NCBI GenBank assembly: GCA_012295275.1
Contig: CM022672.1
Coordinates: 5,492,443 to 5,556,442, forward strand
DNA length: 64,000 bases
Source of the DNA: Chrysomallon squamiferum
Lineage: Eukaryota > Mollusca > Gastropoda > Neomphalida > Peltospiridae
Direction: 5' to 3'
Positions 26,492-38,829 of this stretch are shown here, piece by piece (the stretch's first letter is position 1; every line of letters starts with the position of its first letter). Both the position numbers and the translations under genes were made by a program. The notes under the pieces are model-generated. The model ran no database searches. It was not told the DNA's origin and was given only the letters and a program-made list of their open reading frames with translations.

Positions 26492-27541
26492 TAATTATTA
26501 AGGAACACCTAAAGTTGGCTAAACATATTTTCATTTATTAGCTTGGTCCGAACATACATTGTGATTCGTCTTCCAGTTTTGTCAACAATACGTGAGTTTG
26601 TGTTGCCTGTTGGTTATTTGATTTATACTTACAGCGTGGCATAGTTTGATATGTTTAAAAATCAATAAGACAAGGCTAATCTAACTAACTTATTTCTTTT
26701 GGTAAGTATTATTAAAAAATAATATTAAAAAGTTAAGAGTCGCATTATGTCGATTTAGCAAATTAATACTAGAAATAATAATACTATGTAACAGCGTTTT
26801 AATGTGCTTCTTATTCGTTATTCAATTAAGTTATTGTTTTAAGCTTTTAGGCAGTTTTAGACTTCATTTACGATCTTTCCCGTCTTCAGTTTTATATTAT
26901 TTTATTTACTGTTGTTGGTGTTTGTTTTTTAAATGAAATAATGAAATAGGTTATAAATTTGTTGACATTGACAAAACCATCATATAAAATTTATACTTGT
27001 AAAATTAAGTACACCTTTAAACTATTCTTAAAATGACAAATGAAACCTTCCTTTGAAAAGAAATATTGTTTCACAATTCTTAATGAATCAGCAAGACAAA
27101 GAAAGAAGACGAAGAAGAAGATAATCTTCCAGATTCTTGAAATGTTGTGATTTAAATATCTTATTTAATATGCCTAAATATGCTTTAAAATATTTCAAAT
27201 GTTAAAGAAAACTGAGATTTATTCAATATGCATTAACTAATACAATTACAAATCTGAAGATTATCTTTTTTTTAAATATGCCAACACGCAGTAATCAGTA
27301 GTCATAGAAATATAATTGAATCTAGATTTGTCATTATTGTTTGCTGCAATTATTTTAATACTTTCATTGTTGTTGTTGTTAATGTGGTTGGGTACAGCTG
27401 CTGTATTGTTATTTGATTCAGATAATGGCGTCACAGTCTACTTAAACTATGAGTCCAAGTGGAGTTCACCTGAACAAGGCAGTTGTCTTCCTTGTTGTTG
27501 GACTTTTTTATCTGTGTAGTTGTTGTGTATAAATTTACCAG

Positions 27542-30500
27542 ATCACCTAAAGCTACTGAAAGTAGTGAAGCAACTGGAAATATGCTGTCCATCAAGTTAA
27601 ATGACCAGGTGACTGGACACAACTTTTTTTTAAATATTAGCATGTTTTGTGTTCTTTTGCTGAAATAATTATTTACATTAATCGTATAACATAACAAAAA
27701 TTATTACACTAGCACATTTTACTGACTATGATAAAAATACGAAATACAATAAAACACTTGCATCATCACTTTTTGTAAAGTTTATAGTTATCCTAATTCT
27801 GAACAATCCATCATAATGACTTATCCAGGTTTTAAAAACTAAGTAACTATAATATAAAAGGCTGTGTTAAATACTTCCTTGATTATGGACAGCTAAAAGA
27901 AAAAAACACCTGATACCAATTGAAAATTAAGCAGAATATTTTGTCTCATATATTACAGAAATTAATAATAATAATAATAATAATTTATATGTGAAGTGAT
28001 TCTATAATTATACATTTTTAATATCACTATTTTATGTTCCAGAGTATATCTATCTTTACCCAAAGTGAAAAACCAGCTGGTGTTGCCAAGTTAGATATTC
28101 TGTTTCTACATGGAATGTCATTTACATCACAAAACTGGGTGGACATTGGAACCCTGAAACTATTGGCCGAAAATGGGTATAATGCCATTGCTATTGATCT
28201 TCCAGGTTTGCATGATTTGTTATTACAATCAGACAGTTTTAACATAATTATAATTATTATTTAATTTGTTTTGCTAGCTATAATGATGATGAAGATAATA
28301 GTAGTAGTAGTGGTAGATTTCAGTTAATAAATTTCTAATTGTTCCTTTCTGTGTAATTTCTTATCATAATGTTTCTTTCTAGGATCACTTTATATTATTA
28401 AAAAAGGTTTTATGTTTAAGAAATATTTATTTATTCTACAGCCAGAATGTCAGATATTCATTTTCATTCGTGCAGGTTTTGGGAAGAGTAAAGGTGTGAA
28501 AATCTCTGATGAAGTTGCTTTCATGGAAGCTCTGATTTCTGGACTAAAACTTACAAAGCCTGTCATCGTTAGCCCATCTATGAGTGGCCAGTTTTCTCTT
28601 CCATTCCTGTTTAATAAACCTGAGACAGCTACATCACGATCTGCTGGTTATGTTCCTGTTGCACCAGTACAGACATCTCAATTCAAAGACAAGTTTGCCA
28701 AAAGTCAGGTGTGTTATTAGTTTAAAACTAAATTCCATGTATGTAACAGTGAATTGTTTGCATGAAAAGTGCTATCACAGCATGTATCCAGCTTCCAGAA
28801 AAGTGGGAATTATTCGAAAACCAGCTTTAGAAGTGTTTTATTTGGTATAATTTTGTTCTGGATCATTCCGAGTCAAATCACCCAATGGTTTAAACCCGAC
28901 CGTCTCAGATTTTTATGAAACTCGGTATACTTGTTGACTGGGATCCCACAGCACCAAATTTGAAATTTTAGCCCAATCAGACCAGTGGTGTGGGAGATAC
29001 GGCCCACCGAATTTTGAGATTTTTGCCAAAAATGGGTGTGACCACCAACCTTAGAACCCTCATATCTCAGGAACTACTGGGCCAATCTTCATAAAATTGG
29101 TATTGTTAGAAAGGCAAAATGACAAGGATACCAAATCTGCCATTTTTGTTTAGTTTGGAAAATATTGGAGTACCTTGACCTTTTGACCTTTGCTATGACC
29201 TTGAAATTGACCGTGTGGATCACGTGATCTTGAGATGACCTTTATTGAAATTTAATCTCCCACGTGTTAACTAAAACATATAAAAGTTTCCTGGGTGTAA
29301 TATTTTTTGTTTAGCCACAATAGATTTAAAAAATGCACATACATGAAAATAACACCTTTTCAGCCATTAACATCTGATTAACTAAAACCTGAATGATCAA
29401 TTCTGGATGCTAGAAATCACCATCTCTCTTGATCATCAAGTAAGACATTGTAGGCCTACATGTATGCATAAAGTTCACATATAAAAGTTTCCTGGGTATA
29501 ATATTTTTTGTTTAGCCATAATAGAGATTTAAAAAAATGCATACCTGCATGGATGATTGATACAATGCATTACAATGTACATTTTCTCTGAGACTAAAAA
29601 CTCATCTTTGGAGTTAAAACCCACCTGACATGTCTGAAGGAATGTCTGAAGGATATGAAAAGATGCCAAATGGCATGACATGTTCTACACAATCAGGCTC
29701 AAAGGGTTAACAGGAAGTGATGCTTCAGGCAGGTCAGGAACTCCTTTAGATTCCCTGGTGCAATCCCCATTGAACACATGGCAATTAGAAGTTTAAGACA
29801 AAGAAGTTTCTTCATCTGCATTTCTTTGACAATCTGAAGCTTTTTAAGTTGGACACAATGTCAGATGTTGATATATAAACAATATTTTTATTTCATAAAA
29901 CCTATTAAGTAATTTTATCATGTCATGTGGGCCTTGCCATTGGTTTTGAACAAGGTTTCAGTCAACAACAGTACAACCCAATCTGAAATCAGACGTCATC
30001 AAGTGATGTACTGCATAATGTATTTGTACACCCAGTCTTCGGCACAGAGTATGAACAAGGTCTACTTCACCTTAATAAACTGTGATTTATACTTGAGAAG
30101 ATTGACATAAATGCCCAAGACTTGTGGGCCTTTGGCAATAACACATGTACTCTGCTGCCATTTTATGACCTGCTTAACTTTACTGAAAGGGTTTCAGGAT
30201 TTGATTTAATATTTAGGAAAGCACTGACTTTGTTCTATTGAATTGAAGGTGCAGGCCAATACTGAAAATCCTTATTTCGTCCAGGGCTAACTACAGCTTT
30301 AACTCTCCTGAAAATGTGTGTTATCAACACCATCATATCAAAAAGGGGTTGTTGCGAAGTGTATGGAAAACTGAGGAAGTCGAACTCCTCACTCTTTGAA
30401 GTGGGATCAAAACACGGGACATCAAGAGTATCATGAACAGGAACTTTTCATCCATTTTCAACATTGCAGAAAAACTTTGTGATCCCCTTAATCGCCACCC

Positions 30501-32207
30501 TGAGCAACCACGCACTAGATCTTTAAGAATTGTTAGCATGGGCACTTACAAATGCTTAGTAAATCCTCCAAAGACATTAGTGCCAGGAGACAAGTTGTGC
30601 TGTGACTGTCTGATTACCCTTCAGAAATCAAAGGTCCTGCAGAGGATGGCTTTAGTATGGGTGGTATTACAATGGGAGAATTTGATAACTTGCCAGACAA
30701 ACCACTGGTTGTTGTTTCCCCAGAAAAGGACTTTGATTTGAATTCTATTCTGTTGAGTTTAGGTGAAACTCCTGTCAAACTCCATTCACTAGCACATTCC
30801 AGTAAATGAATGAAAGGACAGAAAAAAACTAGCATCAGCTACAGTAACATTAAAATGACATCTTAATGTCTGAAGCCTACCCAGAGTGTGTGCAAATCTT
30901 GATTTTGTCACCCTTTACCATTGAAAGGACAATGAATTGAAGGAGGAAATAATCCAATTTTATGAAAGTGATGAGAACAGTAGAATGTGTCTGGGAATGA
31001 AGGATACAGTCAGCGTTTGAAACAAACATAGTGAGAAGGTTAAGCATCAGAAACACCTAGTTCTCTCAAATTTATGTGAACTTTATGCATACATGTAGGC
31101 CTACAATGTCTTACATGATGATCAAGAGAGATGGTGATTTCTAGCATCCAGAATTGATCATTCAGGTTTTAGTTAATCAGATGTTAATGGCTGAAAAGGT
31201 GTTATTTTCATGTATGTGCATTTTTTAAATCTATATTGTGGCTAAACAAAAAATATTACACCCAGGAAACTTTTATATGTTTTAGTTAACATGTGGGAGG
31301 TTAAATTTCAATAAAGGTTATTTCAAGATCACGTGATCCACACGGTCAATTTCAAGGTCATAGCAAAGGTCAAAAGGTCAAGGTACTCCAATATTTTCCA
31401 AACTAAACAAAAATGGCAGATTTGGAATCCTTGTCATTTTGCCTTTCTAACAATACCAATTTTATGAAGATTGGCCCAGTAGTTCCTGAGATATAAGGGT
31501 TCTAAGGTTGGTGGTCACACCCATTTTTGGCAAAAATCTCAAAATTCGATGGGCTGTATCTCCCACACCACTGGTCTGATTGAGCTACAATTTCAGATTT
31601 GGTGCTGTGGGATCCCAGTCAACAAGTATACCAAGTTTTATAAAAATCTGAGATGGTTGGGTTTAAATTTCTTTTTTTTTTGGGTGATTTGACACGGAAT
31701 GACCCTTCTGTATTTTTCATTGTTTGTTTTATTTTCTAAGCACATATTAAGGCTTTCTCCAGAAAACAGGAAAACCCTAAATCGCTAGCTGGTATAATTT
31801 ATTAGTGTATTTTCTGTATCTGCCAGTGTTTTTGATTACTTTCTAAAGATTGTGATATGTGTTGTGCTGTCTTTAGCAAAATGTACCTGAAAAATTCCTT
31901 TGGTGAACATTCCCAGACATCAAATATTTGATACCTGATAGCTGGCTATAGAACATTAATTAGTGCTTTTAATGGCGCACTAACCAAAAAAAATGTTCAC
32001 TTTAACCATGTTATATTTCAGATACCCACACTGATTGTCTTTGGAAGTCGTGATAATCATCTTGGAGCTCAAAGTAAAAAGAATTTTGAAGCTCTGCCGA
32101 ATAAAACAGTCTTCGAGATTGATGATGCTGGACATGCTTGTTATTTAGACAAACCTGCCGTGTTCCACAAAGGACTGCTCAAATTTCTTTCTTCATTAAC
32201 AAAATAA
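27542..32207 (+). CDS. ABHD14-type alpha/beta hydrolase
   Basis: Serine hydrolase-fold protein of the ABHD14A/B family; human ABHD14B acts as a lysine deacetylase. Exons are 27542(?)-27608, 28043-28205, 28476-28708 and 32022-32207, all in phase with GT-AG junctions. From the in-frame ATG at 27582 the product has 202 residues, close to the 210 of human ABHD14B. The sequence shows the LFLHGMSF oxyanion strand (30-37), AIDLPGFGKS (59-68) and the nucleophile elbow SPSMSG with Ser98. Asp152 (GSRDNH) and His179 (DAGHACYLDKP) complete the triad. The frame stays open upstream of 27582, and ACCAG at 27537-27541 could be an acceptor from a 5' exon that might encode a membrane anchor, as in ABHD14A. The true start is therefore unresolved. 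The last intron holds a large transposon. Confidence 0.9.
28206..28475 (+). other. ABHD14 intron
   Basis: A 270-bp intron splitting the glycine codon of the DLPG-FGKS motif. It starts GTTTGC and ends CGTGCAG. No other content is recognised. Confidence 0.85.
28861..29480 (+). repeat. Left terminal inverted repeat of the transposon
   Basis: It pairs with 31074-31705. A piece of about 75 bp at 29277-29345 (containing ATAAAAGTTTCCTGGGT) is repeated directly just inside the arm at 29478-29552, so the left side carries an extra internal direct duplication. Confidence 0.85.
29925..31073 (+). pseudogene. Broken internal gene of the long-TIR transposon
   Basis: Coding-like segments lie in different frames and are separated by stops. 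One contains NRHPEQPRTRSLRIVSMG at about 30497, the next FDNLPDKPLVVVSPEKDF and ETPVKLHSLAHSSK at about 30680-30810. A last one contains GMKDTVSV and then HQKHLVLSNLCELYA at about 30990-31087. Order and orientation are collinear on the plus strand, as expected for one decayed protein. No catalytic motif is seen, so the transposase class cannot be named. Confidence 0.5.
31074..31705 (-). repeat. Right terminal inverted repeat of the transposon
   Basis: It is the inverted counterpart of 28861-29480. Its inner edge begins inside the coding remnant at the codons for LCELYA, so the arm and the ancestral gene overlap. Confidence 0.85.
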
Positions 32208-35114
32208 CCTGGAACAGTTATCAAACAGGTATTATTGTTAAACCTTTGTTCACCAAATTTTCACAAATCCTTTTCAGTTATGGGTTGACTGTATGTAAAG
32301 AATTAATTTGATCTGAATTTGTAAAATTTGATAATTATTTCTTAAAATGCAAATATAGCAGGGAACATAAATATAAAAAAAAAAAATTTTTTTTTTAAAG
32401 TGATGGATTATAATATTTCTAAGAGTTCAAAATGTAATAATAATAAAACCAACAGATGAGTACCAAGATATTTTAAGGGGGTTGCATATAAAACCTATGA
32501 CTGCCAAAGATTAATTAGTTTTAAAACTACTGATATAATAAAGTAGGCACTATTAACATTTTTGGTGAAAATATAAGAATTGTTACCCTGATTTAACTGT
32601 ATTGACAGAGCTAATCTTGAATAATGATAGTGAGTTTGTTAATATTGTGACCTGGACTGGCACAGAATATGTTGCTGTAGAGGTGTGGGAGTATAGATTG
32701 ATTAGCTAATCTTTGAAATTCATTACTGTATTTTGGCTTTCACAGTGGTTATGTTGGTGGTGTTGGCAAATTATCTAGATAACAGCATAGTTGCCTAATC
32801 TGGCAAATGGAAAATTACTGAAATTTTAAGGCTTGATTAATACTGTTGTCACGATTATTTATATTTTTATATAAATAATAGCAGAGACATTTTTACAATG
32901 TACTTACAATATAGCAATCTCCAAAATGCATCTTCAGTCATATTTCAAGAAGCATTAATGATTTCAAGTATTATTTAGTGGAAGTTTATTAACCTGAAAA
33001 CATTTATTTTGTAACCCAAGACAAGTATTTTCCAATTGCCTGTTCTGGTTTCAGTATATATTGAATTAAATAATGGTTAAAGGGTTTTTGTGATACACCT
33101 ATTTTTAGTCACAGAATTGTAATAATCTAACTAGATACATGTAGTTATTTTGAGTTTTATTGTTACATTGTTTTAGCAGATGTATTTAGCCTGTTATCCA
33201 TAAAGTGAACATTTACCTTGGACTACATAGGTAAAATATAATAATTATGTGCTTGGGATAAACTGCTGGTGTTTCAGAGCACATGATTTGTTAAAAAACA
33301 ATTTATGAGTATCAGATCCAAGATGGTTTTTTTTAGGGTGGATTGGGTCTGACCATTGTGATTGCTGGAATATAACAAGTAACAGGAAAAATTAAAGATA
33401 CAGTGTTGTTAAAGTTTGAATGTCAGGGTATTGTTATCCGATATTATTATTATTATTTATTTATTTATTTTATTCAGTTTTATCCACTTATATATTTCTT
33501 TAAATTTGATTTTTCTTTATATATATATATATATATAATTTTTCTTTTTTTAAAGAGTGGTACAATGCTGTCTAGATATTTTCACCCCTTTAATTTTTGC
33601 ACTAAAAGAAATTAAAAGTTTGAAACAATGCCTTCAAAAAGTTGTTTAAATTGCCTTCTTTATTAATATATTTCAGTATTCTGACTGGCTTGTTAGAATG
33701 TGAGGCCATTTCATTATCCAGTCAGTAATTTTATGAAAGTAGCTTATCCATAAATATGGATAAAGGGGTTAATATTTTGGCACTTCTAGTGTCTGAAACA
33801 AAGATGGTTTATGTTGATAGTTTTTGAAAACTGCAGCTTCAGTGAATTTAATAGTTCAAATAACACTGCCTCCATTACCTACCAGAATATATGATATAAT
33901 AATCTTTCAGTTGGTTTTATTTGTTTTCATCATGGTGTAGTTTATGTGTTTAATATTTATATATTATTCAGTTCACTGGGCAAGTGTATACTATGGTATT
34001 CATGTCTTTGTTTTTTGTTGTTGTTGTTTTTTCATTTTTAATGTATGTTATCAACTTTCACAATAATATTGTTAAAGGCAGAAATGGTTATTGTTATAAT
34101 TTGCCTTATTTTGTAAATATGTTGGTGATGGTTATATATTAGGCATTACTTTTAATAGTTGAAGTGCTGGTATTAAAAATTTACATATTAATAACATTAT
34201 TACGTTAAATACATTTTTAATTTCTTGATAGATTTTATTCAGAGTATAACAAGACATTTAACAATTACATGAAAACAAGCAAAATTTGTTTACAGTGTTT
34301 GTTAATATGGTAATAATAACCAATCTGCAAACAACAGTCTTGCTGTTATGTAGAAACAAAATTGTTATTTTACATTTTAAAAAAACTGAACTGTTTTTTG
34401 TATGTTTTCCAGTGCTTCCTTGAATTGAAATCTGGCTTCTGTTATGTTAATTTGAACAAACTAAATTTCAGTATTTATATCTGTTTTTTTACTGCACATA
34501 ATTTTTCAGCATGATGAACCAACCTGTACTTCTGTAGATCTTTTTTATTATGCCAATAACATTTTTTCTTTCTTAATTTTCAAGAGTAATTTTTATTTTG
34601 AAAAACAGAAAAAAATATGATTTTTCAAGATTTTTGTGTGTATTCAGAAGGTAGATTCATTAATATATGTGTATCAGATAACAAATTAATCGATACTTAA
34701 CTATGCTTGTAACATGTTTATTGAACAAGTTTGATGAGTATATCATTTGAAATGTCAATAAATCCTAAATTTCTTAAATGTGATATCCACATCCAAGAGC
34801 AAACTTACAGTATGATTTGATTGAAACCTTGTGTAGCAGCTGCAATTTTTAAAACTTACATTTCTCTTGACAGGCTGTGCCATGTTACATGGATACTATG
34901 CATGTACTAGCATACTTGCAACAAAATGGCTGCCATGCTATGCTGTATAGGGTATGGCAAAAGTAATGAATGCCCTTTCTTATTTATTCACTTTTATTAA
35001 ATGATCATATATGTATGTATTTATGTATGTATGTATGTATTATAAGTATTGTTTATAAAGTACTTAATATCAAATTATAGAATATAAATCTAAAGAATAT
35101 ACAGCATAAAATGA

Positions 35115-35140
35115 GAAAAAAAAAAAAAAAAAAAAAAAAG
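35115..35140. repeat. Poly-A tract
   Basis: A homopolymer A run with one interruption. It could be a relic of a retroposed tail, but no adjacent retrogene is visible. Confidence 0.8.
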
Positions 35141-38100
35141 GGTGTTGTTTTTGCCACACCTTCTGTAGATATAAATAAAATCGGTACTTGTATATTATTA
35201 TTATAATAAAACTTATCCATTTTCCTCTTGTTGATGAAAATCATGAATTTTAGTAACAGACAAGATATTTTAGAAATTCATTTTAATTTTAAAAAAAGTT
35301 AAAAGTTTTGTTAATTTTATTTATAAACTGTTAGTAAAATCATCAATTTTGATAAACTTTTAAATTCAGGGACAAGGTACCTTTTTTTGTCCAATAAACT
35401 CACAATGACCAAAAGGTATAATTTGCTGTAATATATATATATATAAGACAAATTACCTTAAACTAATTGAAATTTAAATATGGATATTTGTTTGGATTCT
35501 AAATACTTTGTTTGTAAACAGCACGCTTCTAAGTAAAGAATCTTTATGTTCAAATGAATGAACAAAAACATGACAACTTCAGATTTCTGACTCACTTGTG
35601 ATTATTTGTAACAAAGCTGCCCAATTTGGCTTTTACTTTTATTATTCATATAATTGGTTAAAATTGCTTGTATAAATTGCTTTTGTTGATTATGTAATAA
35701 ACTGGTTTTTTAATGGTTCTTTTGTATTTCTCTATCTACTTTTTTATAATTTTCAAAATAGTTATTGATCTTATTTTTTTTCTCGTAAAATTCTAACTCT
35801 TTAAAACAAAATATTTTTTGGACATAAAAAGAACAACAAAACCCCCCTAAAACAACCAAGGAAATAATATAGAAAATTCGTTCACTTAAACACCTGAAAG
35901 TATTTGTTGGTTAAACCCGGTTTGTACTAATATATGTTGTTTTTAAACAATAATATTTCATCATAAGATCATACTCCATTAAAGTTCCTTGAAAAGTGTT
36001 ATGTATCTGCATCTGGATTATGTCTGAACTGCCTGTAGTTCTTCTAGGAATTAACAAAATGTGCCAGCTTGGACTGGTTACATCCAGAGTAACAGTTCTT
36101 GCATAAGCATTGTCATGATATCTTCCACAGAGTGCAATAAATAACACAAATAGAAAATCATTCCTAAAAATCAAATAAACAATGCTTTTCTGTCAGTATA
36201 ATCAACAAAAAGCCAAATGATTAAGCTCTGAACATGTTTACATTTCTTAAAAAAAAAAAAAGATATCCATTTTTCAATAAAAGTCATAATTATTTTACAC
36301 AGCTTACATATATTCATTTTTGAATTTGCTGCTGTTTAAACAGAACTATTTGTTACATAAATATCTAATTTTCTTCATGAATTTATGTTTGAAATCAATA
36401 TAAGTATAGCTAATTAAAGACAGGACATTAAAAAGATAGAATTTTAAATGAACTGGCACCTGATACAAACATGCCAGTTTAGACAGAGTTCATTGCCAAA
36501 GGATTTTTATTTTCTTCTTTTCAATAAAATATAATCACTCTTGACACAAAGGTGCCAAAATATTCACAACTAGATGAAAATTGTCTATACATTTAAACAA
36601 ACAGAAACAATTCTTACAATAGGAAAGGTTTATTTCATTATTTTTATTTAAAATGCAAATACAGTTTATTTAAAATACATTGTTATAAATACATAAATGT
36701 ATTCACTTTAATATGGCTAAAATGAGATTCCTAATAGACAACAGTTGATAGTTCTCTGTAGAAAAAGAAAATATATTACAATTTATTACTCACTGGTTTC
36801 AAATGATACCTGTACAGTCAGGTTGGTTTAATTTCAAGGAATATTTGAAGATAAATAATAATAAATATTAAGAATTCACAACATCATGTCACCACAAGTA
36901 GATGACAGTAGCAAGCAGTACCTTATAAATTAAGCTAATTTAAAAAAAAAAAAAAAAAAAAAAAGAAGCCATTGCCTGTCACCATTACAATAACAACAAA
37001 TACATTAAAAGCACATGAATTAGGCAAATACTGTAATTCTGTGTAACAAACAGTGACAGAAAACCCCAACAGGTTTCAACTTAAAAACAGAAGTGTCACA
37101 AACAATGCATAATTTTACTAAAATAAAACAAATGAGTATTTTTAAAATGCATTTCTTTTATATGCACCCATTGGACATGAAGAATAAACTGAAGTGTTAT
37201 CTGTAACAAAATAAAATGTCAGTACTTTTTCTTCTTCTTTTTTGTTTTTGTTTTTAATTTTATTAAATGTTTTATTATTAACAATATACAAACTTTATGC
37301 CTATAAATGACATACTTACTCTTTTTACAAAATTTGACAACTCAAAAGGAAGTTAATGAATTAAAAAATGAAGTGACAGAATTTTATTACTGTTTTTATT
37401 TTTAAATATTTTATTATTAACAAAAACAAAAATGTTTAGGGTTCTCATTCCAAATTATGACAAATGAAAATGAAGTTACTGAATTTTAAACTGACAGGCA
37501 ACAAACATTAAGCTGATTATTACTGGCACTTATTACAATTCACTTCATCAAACATTCCATTGTACATTTAAAAAATACACATTCTGAATTAGCAGATAGT
37601 GAAGATATTATTAGAAAAACTGAAACAAAAAAAACTGGTGGAGACTGGATTCAGCAACCCTGAAAAGAGATCACATTTCAGTGCTGCATCTGAACCAAAA
37701 AAAAGAGGTAAAAACACAAATGGAAAATTATGTACATGACAAAAACTGCTGTCAATGATAGTAACTTTCAAAATAAATAAACATTAACAACAATTCATTG
37801 CACTGTAAAGCTAGTTCAGCCCATTTTGTTCGTGAACAAAATAATAATAATAAAAATATAAAAATGACTAAATTATTAAAATGAATAGTTTATTAAAATA
37901 ATTAAACTATTTGGTACTGGTTAAGATGATGGTTTACCATTTCAGAAAACACCATCTCTTTAACTTTGTGTACTTGTACCTGGACGGGAAGAACGAAGAA
38001 TATCACATTCTCTGTTTACATACGAACATTTCAATAAATCCAAATAATAATAATAAAAAAAACATTTATTGATGCAATTTTCAAAAAACTATTCCTTGTT

Positions 38101-38792
38101 AAAATGTTTATTTATATATAGATATATGTTTGTATGTATGTATTAGATATGTATGTGTGTGTGTATATGTATGTATATATATATATGAATTAATTATATG
38201 ACTGGCACTACAGTAGTTAAGCTACTTATTCTGTATATTGTCAGATTTCATAGTAATCTTTCTGCTTATAAAATAAATAGTATTTATAAAACTATTTCAA
38301 TATGCACATATTTTTGATCAAGTATATTTAATTAACATTATTTAATTTTTATTCACAAATACTACACCTATGTTATGTTAATTTTTTATTTTGTTACAGT
38401 TATAATTTACATAAAATTTTTAAATTCTGTTTCACATGATTAGATTATAGATATTAAAATGTTTATTCTGTCATAATATAAAGGTATGAATCTGTAACAC
38501 CTTAAACTTAAACTGTCATATGATTTAAAGTTTAATAATAATTTTAACTGCTAGCTGACACTCTTCATGAAAATTTACTTTCCATACATTTAAACAGATA
38601 CCTTTTCATTTTTAAATGATATTAACGTAATCAGCTCTTGGTAAATATTTCCAATTCAATATGACTACCATAAAATTTTGTTCTAAGGTAATGATCACTG
38701 AAAAATTATTTAATTTTACCTCCAGGAATACGCACCACAAAAACAGTTTTCTTTTTAAAAATTTTGAAATGAAAACAATCTAAAAAAAAAAT

Positions 38793-38796
<4 letters not shown>

Positions 38797-38826
<30 letters not shown>
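38797..38826. repeat. (TA)n microsatellite
   Basis: An uninterrupted TA run in the ABHD14-RO60 interval. Confidence 0.9.

Positions 38827-38829
<3 letters not shown>

Larger units (their letters stand above)
19731..27541. other. PHPT1 3' UTR and intergenic region to ABHD14
   Basis: The PHPT1 3' UTR probably ends soon after the ATTAAA at 20079; an AATAAA near 20661 is an alternative. Beyond it are AT-rich sequence, poly-T tracts (22140-22160, 22218-22241), a Tigger-like element (23142-23863), a GT microsatellite (24619-24666), poly-T/A (25470-25491, 25850-25870), CAA repeats (26014-26038) and TAA repeats (26428-26486). Good donor-like GTAAGT sites at 26121 and 26702 may belong to 5' exons of the ABHD14 gene, but these cannot be confirmed from sequence alone. 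Confidence 0.6.
28861..31705 (+). mobile_element. DNA transposon with ~620-bp terminal inverted repeats
   Basis: The left terminus, GATCATTCCGAGTCAAATCA, is mirrored at the right end as TGATTTGACACGGAATGACCC. The arms 28861-29480 and 31074-31705 can be followed as near-identical inverted copies along their whole length. TTCTG flanks the element on both sides (28856-28860 and 31706-31710), a 5-bp target duplication. The interior has a frame-disrupted coding remnant, including SILLSLGETPVKLHSL, FYESDENSRMCLGMKDTVSV and HQKHLVLSNLCELYA. These recall a multi-copy family of uncharacterised proteins in cnidarian and mollusc genomes; that link is from memory and unconfirmed. Internal stops show it is inactive. 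It sits in the last ABHD14 intron. The superfamily is unassigned. Confidence 0.8.

Noticed and set aside
35911-36174. 87-codon minus-strand frame with a hydrophobic start
   Set aside because: No family match and no supporting exon neighbours; it lies in the ABHD14-RO60 convergent interval.
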